The notes under the pieces are model-generated. The model was not told the origin of the DNA. It saw only the letters and a program-made list of their open reading frames with translations, and searched no databases. DNA of 64,000 nucleotides from Datnioides undecimradiatus (taxonomy: Eukaryota; Chordata; Actinopteri; Lobotiformes; Datnioididae). Both the position numbers and the translations under genes were made by a program. The stretch covers positions 4,349,642-4,413,641 of the forward strand of contig WARS01000054.1 of assembly GCA_008933995.1 (NCBI GenBank), in the 5' to 3' direction. Of this stretch, positions 36,194 through 49,100 are shown one piece after another (positions within the stretch are counted from its first letter, which is position 1; every line of letters begins with the position of its first letter).

Positions 36194-38660
36194 AACCTTA
36201 AGCCATAGCGGACAGATCAATGCATTCACTTAAAGGTTGGAGGATATTTACATATTACATAACAGTTTTCATGACAAAAGCTTTTCCTAACCATGCAATA
36301 TCCCAGCCTCTTTAAATCATTTAATAACACTGGGGAACACAATTTTTGTTGAGTTAGGTCTGACAGCTGTTTTTAACTAATTTTTGGGTGCGGAATCCAA
36401 AACTGATCTCAGTTTTTCTATCACGTCAAGTTTTTGAACTATAGGATCCCCGTTTTCTTAAAACATATGAAAAATACTGTACTTAACAGATATGTGCTTG
36501 TTTTATAAAAATTTTCAAATATTGACATACAATGAAATATGAAGGAAACAGGCATGACTGCAATGTTTAACAGTATTATGTTTTTACAAAGGATATGGCT
36601 ACTGTAATTATAATTGTGTGCAAGTAGTTAAGGTAAAAATTTACGTTTATAGCTCTTTCTGGAGTGTTCAACTTGAGGACTATCGTGTTTGATGCTCCAA
36701 CAATACTCAGCCATCATATGTACACTACTACTACTACTACAGCTAATCAGTGGAATTTTGCTTATCTGGAGGGTAAGCTGTGGAGAAAAAACTTGACGTG
36801 CTAGAAAAAAACTGACTGCAATTTTGGAATCAGCATGCCAATTTTAGTTTTAATCAGCATAAAAATCTAACTCAACAGAAAATTTTTTTCAAATTGTTCC
36901 CCAGTGTAATCTAATATGTAGTATATGAATGTTTGCTCCTGTGGAACATTTTCATTTGCTTGGATGTTGTGGCAGTGGTAGCTCATTATACCCATTTAAT
37001 CAAACACTTATTAACTACAGCTAGCTGAAGAAAGTGCACGAGAGAGATTTTTAGTTTTAGACCCGTTTATTTAATAAAAAATGAGGACAGCGACAACCCT
37101 TTTATTTTTATGCTTTGAAAAGTGATGGAAGTAGAAATTCAGCATGCAGGCTGTTAGCTTTTACAATTCCCACTATCAGAATTGGCCCAGAGTGGTTGGG
37201 GCCCAAAGTCAGAGAGTACTGAGGCTGTGGAATCAATGGCAAACAGGCCACAGGGCTCCCACTGGTGCTGTCCATTCAAAACGACACCTTGGCCAAAGAG
37301 GAAGCTTGTCTCTACTGCTCTGAGAAAAACACAGACAGTCTTACCTGACTTTTTATTTTGCCACAATCAGGACACATGAATAACTTTATTCAAGACACTC
37401 AGTGACATGACAATAATGCCTCGCCTCTCTACTACAACATGTACATCACATCACAGACTCCTCCTATGTCTTTTATTATGGAACATTGACAAAAAAAACC
37501 AGCTGATACCTCATATTTGATGTTCCTGCTCATACCAGGGCTGACTTACTTCTGCTGTAGATAGAAGCACAATCCATTATTCATCTTGTCTAAATGCCCG
37601 GGCTGACTATGTATCTTTCTCTCCAGATTCCTCTCCTCACATCTATTATCAGTCTGAGTGGTGTTTTTGTCTTTCTGCTCACACAGTCTATCACATCGGG
37701 TGTGTTCCAAAATCAATAGGTTGAAAAGGTTGTCGTGGAAACCGCCTATGTGCCGAATAAGAGTTATAGCCTCTGTTAAAGTTTAATAAGCATCTCCATT
37801 CCCATTAAGATATGAGTGTTCCTCATAGATTTTCACCAGCTGTCTCTCAGCTCACAGACAATGGTATACATTAGTCATGGACTTTGACAGAGGCAAACAG
37901 CTTGACTTTATCAACACCATCTTGCAAAAATGACATTTATGTAGGGTTCAACTAATATTTGATTTATGCACTTTGCAACAAATACAATCTAAAGAAAATA
38001 TAATGTAGATTATGTTCACACAAACTCTGTGTTGTAAGTGTTTTGAAACCTCGTTTTTAGTTCTTGGTCAGGATTTTAGCTGTTGTTGGGCTTTGTGGGG
38101 GGAGAGCACTTCCTGGTTCGGTTCGCAGGTCATTAAAAACTTAAAGATCTGTCAGTAATGTGATCCTGACATATTTTTTTTCTGCCTAAAATATGATGTG
38201 AGCATGAAGTTTGACAGAAAGTCAGGCAGTGCACTATGTAAGACCTGTTTGTGCAAAGGATTGCATTTGTCCAAAACTCCTAACTAGACTGAATGTCTAG
38301 ATGTCATCTTGCTAGCGTTTCCTTCAGTATTCTCTGGTCTTGATCTTTCTTTTCTCTGTTGCATTGTGCCCATGGCTGGTACGCATGTGTTGGCGTTGTC
38401 TGTATTCATGCCACAATGTCGCACCATGATCTTCCACCTACATACTAGAACCTAGTTAAAAGGGGAAGAAGAGTAAGTTGCAGATAACAGATTTTCCTCC
38501 AGTGAGGTCTGTTGAGCAGGAGCACTGTTATATCAAATGCAGTGAAACAGTTGTACAGAAACCATCACAGGCTTTAACAACAACTTCAATACACTGTAGA
38601 ACAACTGTGTACTGGTGAATTATTCTGACTGTTGCAGCAAGTGTCTGCTCTCTCAAAAGA
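36194..38660. other. No gene seen
   Basis: AT-rich DNA with a (CTA)n run near 36725-36740. The stretch 37170-37340 (GGCCCAGAGTGGTTGGGGCC onward) has the look of a transposon remnant, but I cannot place it. No coding exon supported. Confidence 0.35.
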
Positions 38661-38775
38661 GGATGTAGCCAACAACCTAAGATGCTATTGGTCAGCCTGA
38701 TTTGCAGTGCTGAGTTGCAGTAATCCAACTTAGAGGTAAGTACAACTAGTTTTTCTGAATCATTTTGAGACCAGA

Positions 38776-39237
38776 TGTGCCTGATTTTTGCTATGCTGTG
38801 AAGATGAAAACAGCAGTTTTAGAGATATTTTCTGTGTAGGAGTTAAAGGACAATAACTTCAGTTTTGTTTGAATTTAGCAGGAGGAAACTGGATCATCCA
38901 TGTTATTAAATAGTTGAGGCAGGTAGAAATGGTCCAAGTACAGAACTGTGTGGAACTGTTTGACTTACTTGATGTGCATGGCAGATTTATCACTGACATT
39001 TAAAAACTATATAGAAATATAGAGAAAAAATTGTATCAAAAACCAGTACGTTATTATCTTTGCTTGTAATTTTATTGAATTTGCATACAGGGCAATTTTA
39101 GCAATTTTAATTGTTACTGTAACTTATCTTACAAGAATGTTGCGAAACTTGTGAAAACACAATATGTTTTTAAAAAGTGCAATCAAATGACGAATATTGT
39201 TGATTCTTTATCATATTGTCATGTACCTTGAAATGGA
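38776..39237 (+). repeat. Dispersed repeat, copy A of a near-identical pair
   Basis: Starts TGTGCCTGATTTTTGCTATG and ends ATGTACCTTGAAATGGA. It is about 98% identical by eye to 40681-41267 but lacks a 125-bp internal block present there. A 22-bp direct repeat flanks it (38661-38682 and 39235-39256). Orientation given as for copy B; family unknown. Confidence 0.85.
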
Positions 39238-39257
39238 TGTAGCCAACAACCTAAGAC

Positions 39258-40680
39258 GCTGGTTTGCATTTACTCACAGTAAATGCTCGTACTGCACAGA
39301 AGATGATTTGACCTACTTGCCAGGTGGTTATCCGTAGCAGCGAGGTATCATTCAACTCTGAGGGAGTACTACTCCCCTAATGCTAATAGCATTGATGGCA
39401 TCAGAGGCTTAAGGTTCTCGGCAGAAAATAGACTTTTTTCTTCTCCACGTCGTTTTTGAATTGTTGATTCATTTAAAGATCCTTTCACTGAAGTACACAA
39501 CACCTTTTGCAGACAACAACATATCTGTGTATTCAGAAGATTTGGGATTTTTGAATGAACGAGAATAGTGTCAAAAAACAGTAAATGTTATCCAAAAAGT
39601 AATCTGTTTTAAAACATGTCTAAGGAACATCAGACCTCAGGGGGGAAGAGAAAGCTGAGGCACAAAGGTTTAGTCTTACATTTACTGACTACTCTCAATC
39701 TAACCCTGAATACTGGTAACACGCCCCGTTATGAGCAGTTGTAATTTTTAGCAGAATCAGCATGATAGAGTGAGGGACACTGAGGATCTTATCATGCTGT
39801 CACTGCTTCTTTGCATCAAAAGGAGCCACTCAATTGGTAGGGACTGCCTGGGGTCTTCTGTTTGATGAGACTCCTGGCTATATACACAGTTGTGGAAGAT
39901 CCACCAGATTGAAGAACGTTGTAAGGGCATTGATCTGGTCAAGTGTAGACTGATGGACATGATCAAACATACTCATTAATAAATGATATCATATGATATC
40001 ATTACCAGTTTGTAATGTTTCTGCAAACCTCACAGCTTGCAACCGATGTGAGAATAGACTGATGCAGCAATGGCTGAACTACAGCTAGTGACTGGCCTGG
40101 AGCAAACCAAACCAAAGCAAGTTTCATCTAATATTAATGATGAAACAAGCTGCACCTGCAACATTTATGACTAGGCACATTTGTTTTTGTGTGTGGGTGT
40201 GTGTCCGCGTGTGTGCACAAATGACTCAAAATCAGCTTAAGCTATCTCGCATCACCTGCAGCTTCCTGTACCATCCCTTCTCTGTATTCTGATATATAGG
40301 AAGTGTCAGTGTGATGTGACATGCTGAATTCTTGGAGAGAATCAGTTTTGTGGCCCGTCTTGAAGACAACGATTGAAGACAATGATTGTCCAGAGTCCTG
40401 TACTTCTGGAGTGGCATGCGATGCATTAATTAAAGTTCATCAGAACTGAGCACCTCGGCACACACACACACACAGTATGGAGTCAGTCAACCATCAGATC
40501 CCAATCTGACCCAACATCTGTTTCAGACTTGCCTTCTCTGTTGTGCCACTAATTATCCCTCTCTCACACTGAGTAAATAAGTAGAACAAAGTCAATGAAC
40601 AAGAAGCAGTGGAAGGACAGAAAAGGGTAGGTTGTGTGTAGAAACCCAAAATGGGAGATGGTTCCTCAGGAACCTGATTT
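39258..40680. other. No gene seen, between the two repeat copies
   Basis: A short GTGTGTGTCCGCGTGTGTG run lies near 40188-40216 and a short CA run near 40461-40474. Otherwise unassigned AT-rich sequence. Confidence 0.35.
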
Positions 40681-41267
40681 TGTGCCTGATTTTTGCTATG
40701 CTGTGAAGATGAAAACAGCAGTTTTAGAGATATTTTCTGTGTAGGAGTTAAAGGACAATAACTTCAGTTTTGTTTGAGTTTAGCAGGAGGAAACTGGATC
40801 ATCCATGTTATTAAATGGTTGAGGCAGCCTCGAAGTTTGGCCAACATATTGGTTTCATCTGGCATGACTGATAAGTATAATTGTACATCATCTGCAAATA
40901 ATAAATATCTGCAAGTTTAAGCGTTTTCCTAATGGGAACATAAATATTGAAAATAGAAATGGTCCAAGTACAGAACTGTGTGGAACTGTTTGACTTACTT
41001 GATGTGCATGGCAGATTTATCACTGACATTTAAAAACTATATAGAAATATAGAGAAAAAATTGTATCAAAAACCAGTATGTTATTATCTTTGCTTGTAAT
41101 TTTATTGAATTTGCATACAGGGCAATTTTAGCAATTTTAATTGTTACTGTAACTTATCTTACAAGAATGTTGCGAAACTTGTGAAAACACAATATGTTTT
41201 TTAAAAGTGCAATCAAATGACGAATATTGTTGATTCTTTATCATATTGTCATGTACTTTGAAATGGA
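40681..41267 (+). repeat. Dispersed repeat, copy B with extra 125 bp
   Basis: Same sequence as 38776-39237 with an additional block between GTTGAGGCAG and TAGAAATGGTCC (about 40829-40953). The two copies are in the same orientation, 1.4 kb apart. Confidence 0.85.
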
Positions 41268-42293
41268 CTTCCTCCACGTTGGCATTTGTAGGGTGAGGAA
41301 AAAGGCTTAAATTAAACTTACCAACACCTGAAGACATCCTGCTGACTGCATTATCAGATTAATAATGTGCTTTATTAAAACAGAGACAGTCAGTAAAGAT
41401 GGGTCAGTCATGTGACAGAGATGGATTGATAGAAAGACTAACTCGATCTGTCCAGACATTAATTTCCTGCTATCAACAACAAAAACTCTGGATCACCGCT
41501 CATCAGTCTTCAGCTGTCAATCAAATGATTTACGACTGCTGCCTATCAGACATCAGATTGTTTCATTACTTCTTTTTCTCTCACCTGATCTCACTCAGGG
41601 TTTTCAATCTGGTTTCTGGTTATTGGCTGTTAGTAGGACTGACATGCAAAACAAAAATAAGAAAAGAATAATCAAATACAAGAAAAGATGATTCACACTG
41701 AATGCACATCAGTGCTGTAAATAGACAACGCTTTAGAAAAAGAAAGATAACTTAATTCAAAAGCACCTTAATGAAATAATTTAATGTATTATTTGGCATA
41801 ATACACACTGGGGAGGTTGAAAAAAACATGGGTTGGTGTTGTTTGGGTCTTTGTGAGACCCAAGTCATATTGTAATAATATAAGGATTTAAGGTAGTGGT
41901 GGGGTAGTGTCATGAGCTGCACACGCGGTGGTGGGGTGATGACTTATAGCTGAAGATCTGGAAGTATGAGATGTGGAGTGGGACATTAGATCAGCTAACT
42001 GGATAGACCTGGATGTGATGGAATTGGAGGTGAAGGGGGCTGAGGAAGGTTGCATCGATCTGACGCTAAAATGACAGCTGACATCAGCAAAGGAGGACAC
42101 AGGTTGACAGCAACATGATTACTCCCAGCTGCTGCACTCTTGAACCAAATATAAACTGTACATACAATAGCAAGGGACAGTAGCTCAAAACAATAAGCAC
42201 TGGACTGGTTTATTGGTTTGGTGGCCAGCTTGGGTCTTACAGCTGGCAGGATAGTGTTCCTGATCAGTTTATTTCAGGCATTTCATGGCTACT

Positions 42294-42500
42294 TTAGTGA
42301 GTATGGTTAGTTGTGTTGGTTGGGTTGTGAAGGGCCAGTTTTCTTATCAGAGGGTAGGTTTTCATCTCGTTATGTAAGATTTCCAGATGGACAGGTGGGT
42401 GGGAGAGAGCTCCATGGCACGGAACCTTCGCTAGGATGCCATCTGGCCCTGGTGCCTTGGCAGGTTTGCACCTGACAACAGCTGTTCGACTGTGTGAACA
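42294..42500 (-). pseudogene. LINE reverse transcriptase fragment
   Basis: On the minus strand the frame contains AKAPGPDGILAKV, the well-known start of the reverse transcriptase domain in CR1/L2-group LINEs, followed by a shifted palm-entry stretch. The flanks do not continue the domain cleanly. Confidence 0.6.
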
Positions 42501-42654
42501 ACACATTTGAGGGAAGGGGTCTCAGCTGCTCCACATGGAATGCTCATGGATGTCAAACCATGTGTAGTGTAAGGACTAGATGCTTTAAATGAAACCACTT
42601 TTTCCACCTCCGCAACATTGCTTGTCTCCACCCTTCTCTCTCTGTTTCTGCTGC

Positions 42655-43160
42655 TGAGAAACTCAACCATGCCCTTATCACCTCCACACTCAATTACTGC
42701 AACAGTCTTCTCTACAGTCTCTCTCTCAAAACCATCAATAAACTCCAGCTAGTCCAGAACTGGGCTGCCAGGCTACTCACCTCCACCCGCTGCCACGACC
42801 ACCGAAGTCACCCCAGTCCTCCATAACCTGTACTGGCTCCCTGTTAAACAGCACACTGAAATAAAATACTTACTTTAAAATACTCCACACATACCGTACA
42901 AAGCCCTCAACAACCTTGCTCCACCATACCTCTGTGACCTCTTAATCTGTCCCACCTCCATCCGTCACCTCAGGTCCATGGATGCCAACTCACTCTCCAC
43001 TGTTAGAACCAAGCTCCAGTCCTGGGGTGATAGGGCCTTCTTTGCTGTTGCATCATCCCTTTGGAATTCCCTCACCAACCACATCAGACAGGCGACCTGT
43101 CTTATCACCTTCAAACAAGCTCTCAAAACACAAGTCTTTAAACTTCCCTTCCCTTGATAA
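42655..43160 (+). pseudogene. LINE reverse transcriptase C-terminal fragment
   Basis: In shifting plus-strand frames: TSTLDYCNSLLYSL, INKLQLVQNWAARLLTSTRCH, LNNLAPPYLCDLL, RSMDANSLSTVRTKLQSWGDRAF and LWNSLTNHIRQA. This is the C-terminal part shared by many fish LINE polyproteins. It has several frameshifts and lies in the opposite orientation to the fragment at 42294-42500, so two separate insertions are likely. Confidence 0.7.
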
Positions 43161-44400
43161 CAACTCCCCCAATTTCATCCCACTTACCACCCCTTCTAAC
43201 CTTCTTGTTAATTTTCTGTTCATTATTATTATTATTCATAAATAACACTCTGATTGAATAATGCTATTAGGAATAATACAGTGAAACAGTGTGTTACTGC
43301 ACAAGATGACAACTTTAAAAGGGATGCAGCCAAATTTAAATCAGGTTATTTTCTGTTTGCTATAAAAGCCATTAAGAACATTGTGATGCTCCTTGTACTG
43401 TAAATCATAGCTGTAACCCATGGGACAACATTGTTCCACAGAACAAGTGAGCAGAACAGAGTGGAGAATAAATGGAGGCTGGAGCCACCTGAGCAAATAC
43501 GGCAGGGCGCAGTAGAGCTTAATAAACAATTGAACAAAGCCAGTGAAACAAAAACAGAATTGTGTAGAACAAAGTGGGGAAATAAATCCAGGCCATCAGC
43601 CCTAAGCACTGATGATGCACTGCTATTAGGCAAATAGAGCACAGGTCTGCTTTCATCAAAAAATGCAGAGGCAGCAAGAAACAACACAACCATATAGCGC
43701 AGACATGCACTTCATTATGTTTCACAGAAATCTGCTTTAGAAGCTACAATGGTTGATAAACAAAGTGGGGAATCCTACAGCGTGGGTGCCTCACCTTTCA
43801 AATGGCACATGATTGAATTAGGCAAATACAGATACAACTTTGTGGTCATGCAGCTATGGTCAGCTGTGAAACAGCAGCAGTGGATTACTGAGTATAAAGT
43901 AATACCACACTCCTTAATAACTCTAAGCCTCTCTAAGCATGCTCTTATAGCATGAACTTAGGTGTATTATCTGGCACTTTTACGGCCAAATGTCAACACA
44001 GAGGTATTAAATATGACACCGCTGCTTCTGAAATCCTAATTCCTAGTTTACCACCAGTGTGTAGAACTGATGATGTTACCTACTTTCTGTAGCTGTGTTG
44101 TCAGGCACTGGTAAATACATGACATCATGGGAGTAAATGATAATGATGTGAATGAATCCATATAAGACACTCTCTAGGGTTTTATGCATGTATCGGAACA
44201 ATAATGTGATAATGCTGCTTTGGAACAAATCTGAGCTAGCTAGTGACTGTCTCCAAAACCTGACAATTCAGTGCAAAGTATAGTAATTAGTAATAGTTGT
44301 ACAAGTAGTAAGAAGTAGTAATTCTGCACATTGTATTATAAACATGCAAAGTGACTCCTGCCTACATGGTGAAACCCGGCTACTGCAAATGAGTCATGCT
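43161..44400. other. No gene seen
   Basis: An (ATT)n run at 43223-43236, then unassigned sequence with short chance ORFs on both strands. Confidence 0.35.
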
Positions 44401-44463
44401 ATTGGCTGATTTGGATACAGGTGCCCTATGTGATGCCAGCCTTCCCACCCCATCATATAAAAA
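44401..44463 (+). promoter_or_regulatory. Candidate promoter of the SV2 gene: CCAAT and TATA boxes
   Basis: An inverted CCAAT (ATTGG, 44401-44405) and TATAAAAA (44456-44463) have canonical spacing, predicting a start near 44490. It lies 1.65 kb upstream of the sv2b ATG in the right orientation, so a spliced 5' UTR would be needed. Inference from motifs only. Confidence 0.3.
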
Positions 44464-45169
44464 CAATGTCTCCCGACTCTGCAGACGGTTAAGAGTCAGC
44501 AGAAAGTGGATTGAGGAAGATGCATGGGTTGAGTATATTGTGTAATTAGACCGTACTCTGAACAGAGATCATTTCAGTGTCAGTTTAATACTTATTTACA
44601 GACTTTGTAGGTTAGTTGGTGATTTTAGACAGATGTGAGGTTGTTAGAGTCAATTGTCAATCGTTCTTTCAGACTAGCAGCTACAACTTCTAAATTCTTT
44701 TTGAGCATTGTCTACCATTCAGAGACGGCTCTCATCATGTCATAACTCCTGCCTATTTTAACCTTCAGTGCAGCTTAAGATCATGGCTCAAAACTGACTT
44801 TTTAGTTTAGTTAAATCCATACTGAGTCCCATTTTATGATCCGCTAAAGTTGTGTACCACAGAACACCAAGGCCTAGCCTGGTTATAAAGGGACAGTGTT
44901 CGATTGACTGTTATGCAAACATTTTTTTCACAAACTCCCACATTTAACAGCCTGCTTTGTTCCTGTGTGATCCATAGAGAAATACAGTACTGTAGGCAAC
45001 CAAAAAGAAACACACAACTCATCACCCACCACCACATACACAAGCACACATTCACAGAAGGGAATAATGTCGAAATAGATATTAATATTTGATGACTACT
45101 AATATTCAATGGCTAGAGGTCGACTGATAGTGGATTCTTAATGGCTGATTTAATACCAGGAGCTTGGAC

Positions 45170-45300
45170 GAGGAATTTTGGTTCCTTCTGCTGTTCCTTC
45201 AGTGTAGCTGATGACCTCTTGGTAGCCTCCCTTATACATTTCCTCCCTTTTCTCTTTTGAAGGAAATTTGCTAGGTTCTTTGCAGAGAACGACCAGGTGC
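45170..45300 (-). mobile_element. Small Tc1-like relic
   Basis: Plus-strand TCCTTCAGTGTAGCTGATGACC then GGTAGCCTCCC and CTTTTGAAGGAAATTTGC resemble the transposase N-terminal region (non-coding strand) of the same fish Tc1-like family seen in decayed form elsewhere here. Confidence 0.4.
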
Positions 45301-45746
45301 CTTTTACAATTAATACAGGATCGCCGACATAACCTTCTACTGTTTTCCAGTAGGTTCAAACTTTGTCCTCAGCAGGCTGCTTTTGTTTCGCATTTAACAA
45401 ATAAAAAGAATACTCCTTGTGTGGCATAACGTATTACCTGCTGTTTATAATTCCAACTGTCCAGTTGGAATCTGTTATCTCACCTTTAAGTCCATGCTTT
45501 TTAAATTATACCACAAAGAATAACAATCAGCATTTAGGGAAGACATTAAGCCTACATTTGGGCTGGCTCAAATGAGGTTTAGAACACGATACCTCCATGC
45601 ACTGTGACAACGTCTCCGAATGTGTAACATATAAAGTAGACATTTACGTTAATGTCCAGGAGGATGAGTGCTAATCCAAAACTCTTAACACTACCTGTAT
45701 GCAACAATTATGCAATAAACTAACAGGTTTTTTTTTGTGTTGTCAG

Positions 45747-45936
45747 GAGTGAACACTGTGAAGACAAATATGAGGACCATCAGCACCACCTCAACAACTA
45801 CAACCAGGAACTGAGCCAGACTCTAGACAAACAACTTCCACGTTGTACTTTGTTTTCAGAACATCTGCCCTTATTTAGAAAATCAGGACCCCAAGAGCCA
45901 AACTGTACAACAGAGTCCGTAAAATTTAGTTGTTAA
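45747..45936 (+). other. Possible 5' UTR or coding exon upstream of sv2b
   Basis: After a long T-run and acceptor TTGTCAG, a frame of about 62 codons (SEHCEDKYEDHQHHLNNYNQ onwards) runs to TAA at 45934-45936. A possible donor GTAAAA lies at 45918. It has no ATG at its start. It may be a 5' UTR exon of the SV2 gene, or a chance opening. Confidence 0.25.
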
Positions 45937-46145
45937 CCATTAACTGTCAGTGAGAGGTTTCTGTAACAAATGAATGCACATAGTAGATCAGCTTAATCTT
46001 TTAGGGTGATCATGACTAATCATGCTTAACTAAAAGAACAGATTGTATGTTTAGCATCATCATTTATTTCTGGAAGTTCACACTGAACTAGACATAACTG
46101 ACTTCAACTTGCTAGCTATTAGCCTAGCAGGCCAAGAAAGCCAAG

Positions 46146-49100
46146 ATGGCTGACCCTTACCAAAACAATGTATACCACCAAGGAGGAGGTGACAGCTATG
46201 GGACTTACACAGAAGGGGGTGAACACGATGGATACGGTTACCAGGCAGACTACCCTCCCCAGGAAGAGGATGCAGCGAGTGACGTGACTGAAGGCCACGA
46301 TGAGGAGGACCAGATGTACGAAGGAGAATATCAGGGGATACCACATCCCGATGAGGTGAAGGCTGCACAGAGAGCCACACGGTGAGACACATATTTATTC
46401 TTTTTGTTCATGTGTAAAGATCAAACCAAAAAAACATGCACTATGGCTACAGACTGCACTCTGACGTTTTTAGCCCCCTTACAGGTGGCTCCCACTTTCT
46501 ACAGCTACCAACATTGTCTTGAACTAATGATACAAGTCCACGCGGCATCTCATTCCCCTTTCCTCTCCTTGCAGTTCAGATATCTCTGTGATTCTGTCTG
46601 TATAATTCCTGCAGCTGCGATGCCAAACAGCTGCTAGAGCCTGCTTCCTTCTTAGCATTAACTTTCCAAGATCCAAAGTTATTCATGGATAATGTACAAA
46701 TGACATTCTTTACATTATACAGCTCATCATTATGCACATCGCATTGCTGGGGCTAGAAATGGTACCAACGTACAGTACCAGATCCACTGAATGGTGAAGT
46801 AGGTGCAGCAAGAGGCATACCAAAAGAGAGAAGGTGTGGGAGGATGCATGTCCTGCACCAGGGTGCACTGCTGCAAAGAGCAATGAGAGCTGCTTTGAAA
46901 TGAAGTGTGACTCCAAGTTTGTAGGGACAATGTAAACTATAGATACTGGCGGTCATAAAGGCAGTGCTGGGTTCCAATGAGCTGTTTCATCAGACACAGA
47001 TGATGAATACAAATGGTTTATAGATCTGGTAATCAGTTGTACCAATGTACAATTCAGAATTGACAAAGGCGCAGGTGGTGTATCAAATTCAAGACATGAT
47101 GTTAAAGCTTAGGTACAGACAGTATTATCAGCAAGGCAAATAAGAGGTGACAGATTGGATGTTATTAGAGAAGTCACTTGTCAGGATGAAGAACTACTCA
47201 CAGGTCACTTGCGAGACATAGGGTGGCCTGTAAGCCATCACAAATGTCACACTCTCTGCATAAATCCTTCTGTACAAAATAAGATTCTTGTTCTCCACTC
47301 ACTGAAGGATTACCCTCAGATACATGAATGCCACCAGGGGCTCACTAATTGTCGTACGAGGTCCAACATGTGTTTGGTTATCAGGGATTAGACTAGACAT
47401 CACTTAGATGATAAAAACCTGTGAGTTCAAGCCTGCTCAGAGAGAGAGAGAGAGAGACAGAGCATTGATGGCTACACTACAGTTGCAGGGACCATGGCAG
47501 AAAATTGGTGTTTTGTGCTTCTGTTCAGTGCAGGCTCTTCTGGTTCTTTATTTCCCTTCAGTCCCCTTTTACCCCCCTTTTAAATTCACAATGAAAAGTA
47601 CATTTCCCCAGAAGTCACCAGTCAACATGGATAAAGAGATGCTGATTACATTATAACAGTGAAGTTAGGTTCCTCCTTTCTTGTATTTACTTCATAAGTC
47701 TGTTGTTCAGTTTCTACAAACATTGTAACATGTAAAGTACAAGTGTAAGACTACAAATCTTTAATAATGAGTGGAATTAGAAACAAAATCAGAAATGTGT
47801 TCCATGTGGTCCATTTGGTTTGTTTTATGTCCCCTAGAGCTGGTCCTCGTTCTTATAGGTTAATAATTATTATTTATCTACGTAAATGGTATTTCTTTTC
47901 AAAGGCTTGTGATGTCTTGATTTAGCAAGGTGTCTTTGACTTAGAAGTGGTCATGACCATGTAAATAGAATCAAAGACCATTTCAGTGTTGCACACATTT
48001 ACACTGTTTTGTCATCTTTATAACTTAATTTTCTCTTTCTGCATCCCAGAGCTAAGTCTCAAGCAGCCAGCAGCGCTGCCTCTGAACTAGAGGCATTGTC
48101 TGAACAGTATGAGGACATCATGGAGGACTGTGGCCACGGGAAGTTCCAGTGGATGCTCTTCATGGTGCTGGGCCTGGCACTGATGGCAGATGGAGTCGAG
48201 TGTTTTGTAGTTGCATTCGTTCTTCCTTCTGCAGAGAAAGATTTATGTCTGTCCAATGCAGAGAAAGGAATGCTGGGTAAGGGCTTTATTGATTTATTCT
48301 TGCTTAGAGTGTGGTTTCCTTGTAAGGAGTGTTTCTGCGGTCAAGTCAGTGCTGCTGTCAGTAAAGAATAATTGGTGAACTAGTGATGTAGCGATGCATT
48401 AATTCCCTTAGGTTGGAGTGGCTTCCCTGAACATGAGAACATAGAGGTAGCTTTGCATTTCTTAGGGTTTGACATTAAAAAAACAATCAAGTTGTACAGT
48501 CTTTCTACCTGATCAGTCAGTTGACTGTATCTGTGCTGTAACACTAGATATGATCAACTGGATTCAGGGCTTACATGGTTGACATTTATGAGATTACACC
48601 GTGTCCCAAAAGTTCATGCACCACAGAAAAAGTCAACTCAGATTGTGAATATTCAACAGAACGCATTTATTCAAAAGCCAGTATACCCCCCCCACATCTT
48701 AATTACTGCCCTCAGCCTGTCGGGCATAGAATGCACTAAGTTCTTTAGAACGGAAGGCTCAATGTTGCCCGACTCCCGCACAGCCCTCGCATTGAGCTGC
48801 TTCATGGTGGTAGGGGGTGGGCTGTGGAAGACCCGACTCTTCAGGATACCCCAGCAGTTCTCAATCGGGTTGAATGACCGGGGAGTTGGGTGGCCATTCC
48901 TCTTTGTGCAGAAAGCCAGGAAGCTGCTCAGAACACCACTGCTGAGTTGTACGAGCAGTATGTGCGGGGGCACCATCTTGCACGAAGACCATTTCCGCAC
49001 GCCTGTTGAACATCTTCCTAGCTGTGACGGGGCCCGATTTCTTCTTTCTGGTGAGTATGGGAAGTAGCACTGGCTGGAGAATGTTCTTAACATAACACTC

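Noticed and set aside
18000..46000. miR-138 gene, expected near SLC12A3 from the human map
   Set aside because: The mature sequence or its complement was not seen by eye between slc12a3 and sv2b.
46078..46392. Minus-strand ORFs of 104 and 75 codons, one looking membrane-like
   Set aside because: They are antisense shadows of sv2b exon 1; acidic codons read backwards give hydrophobic residues.
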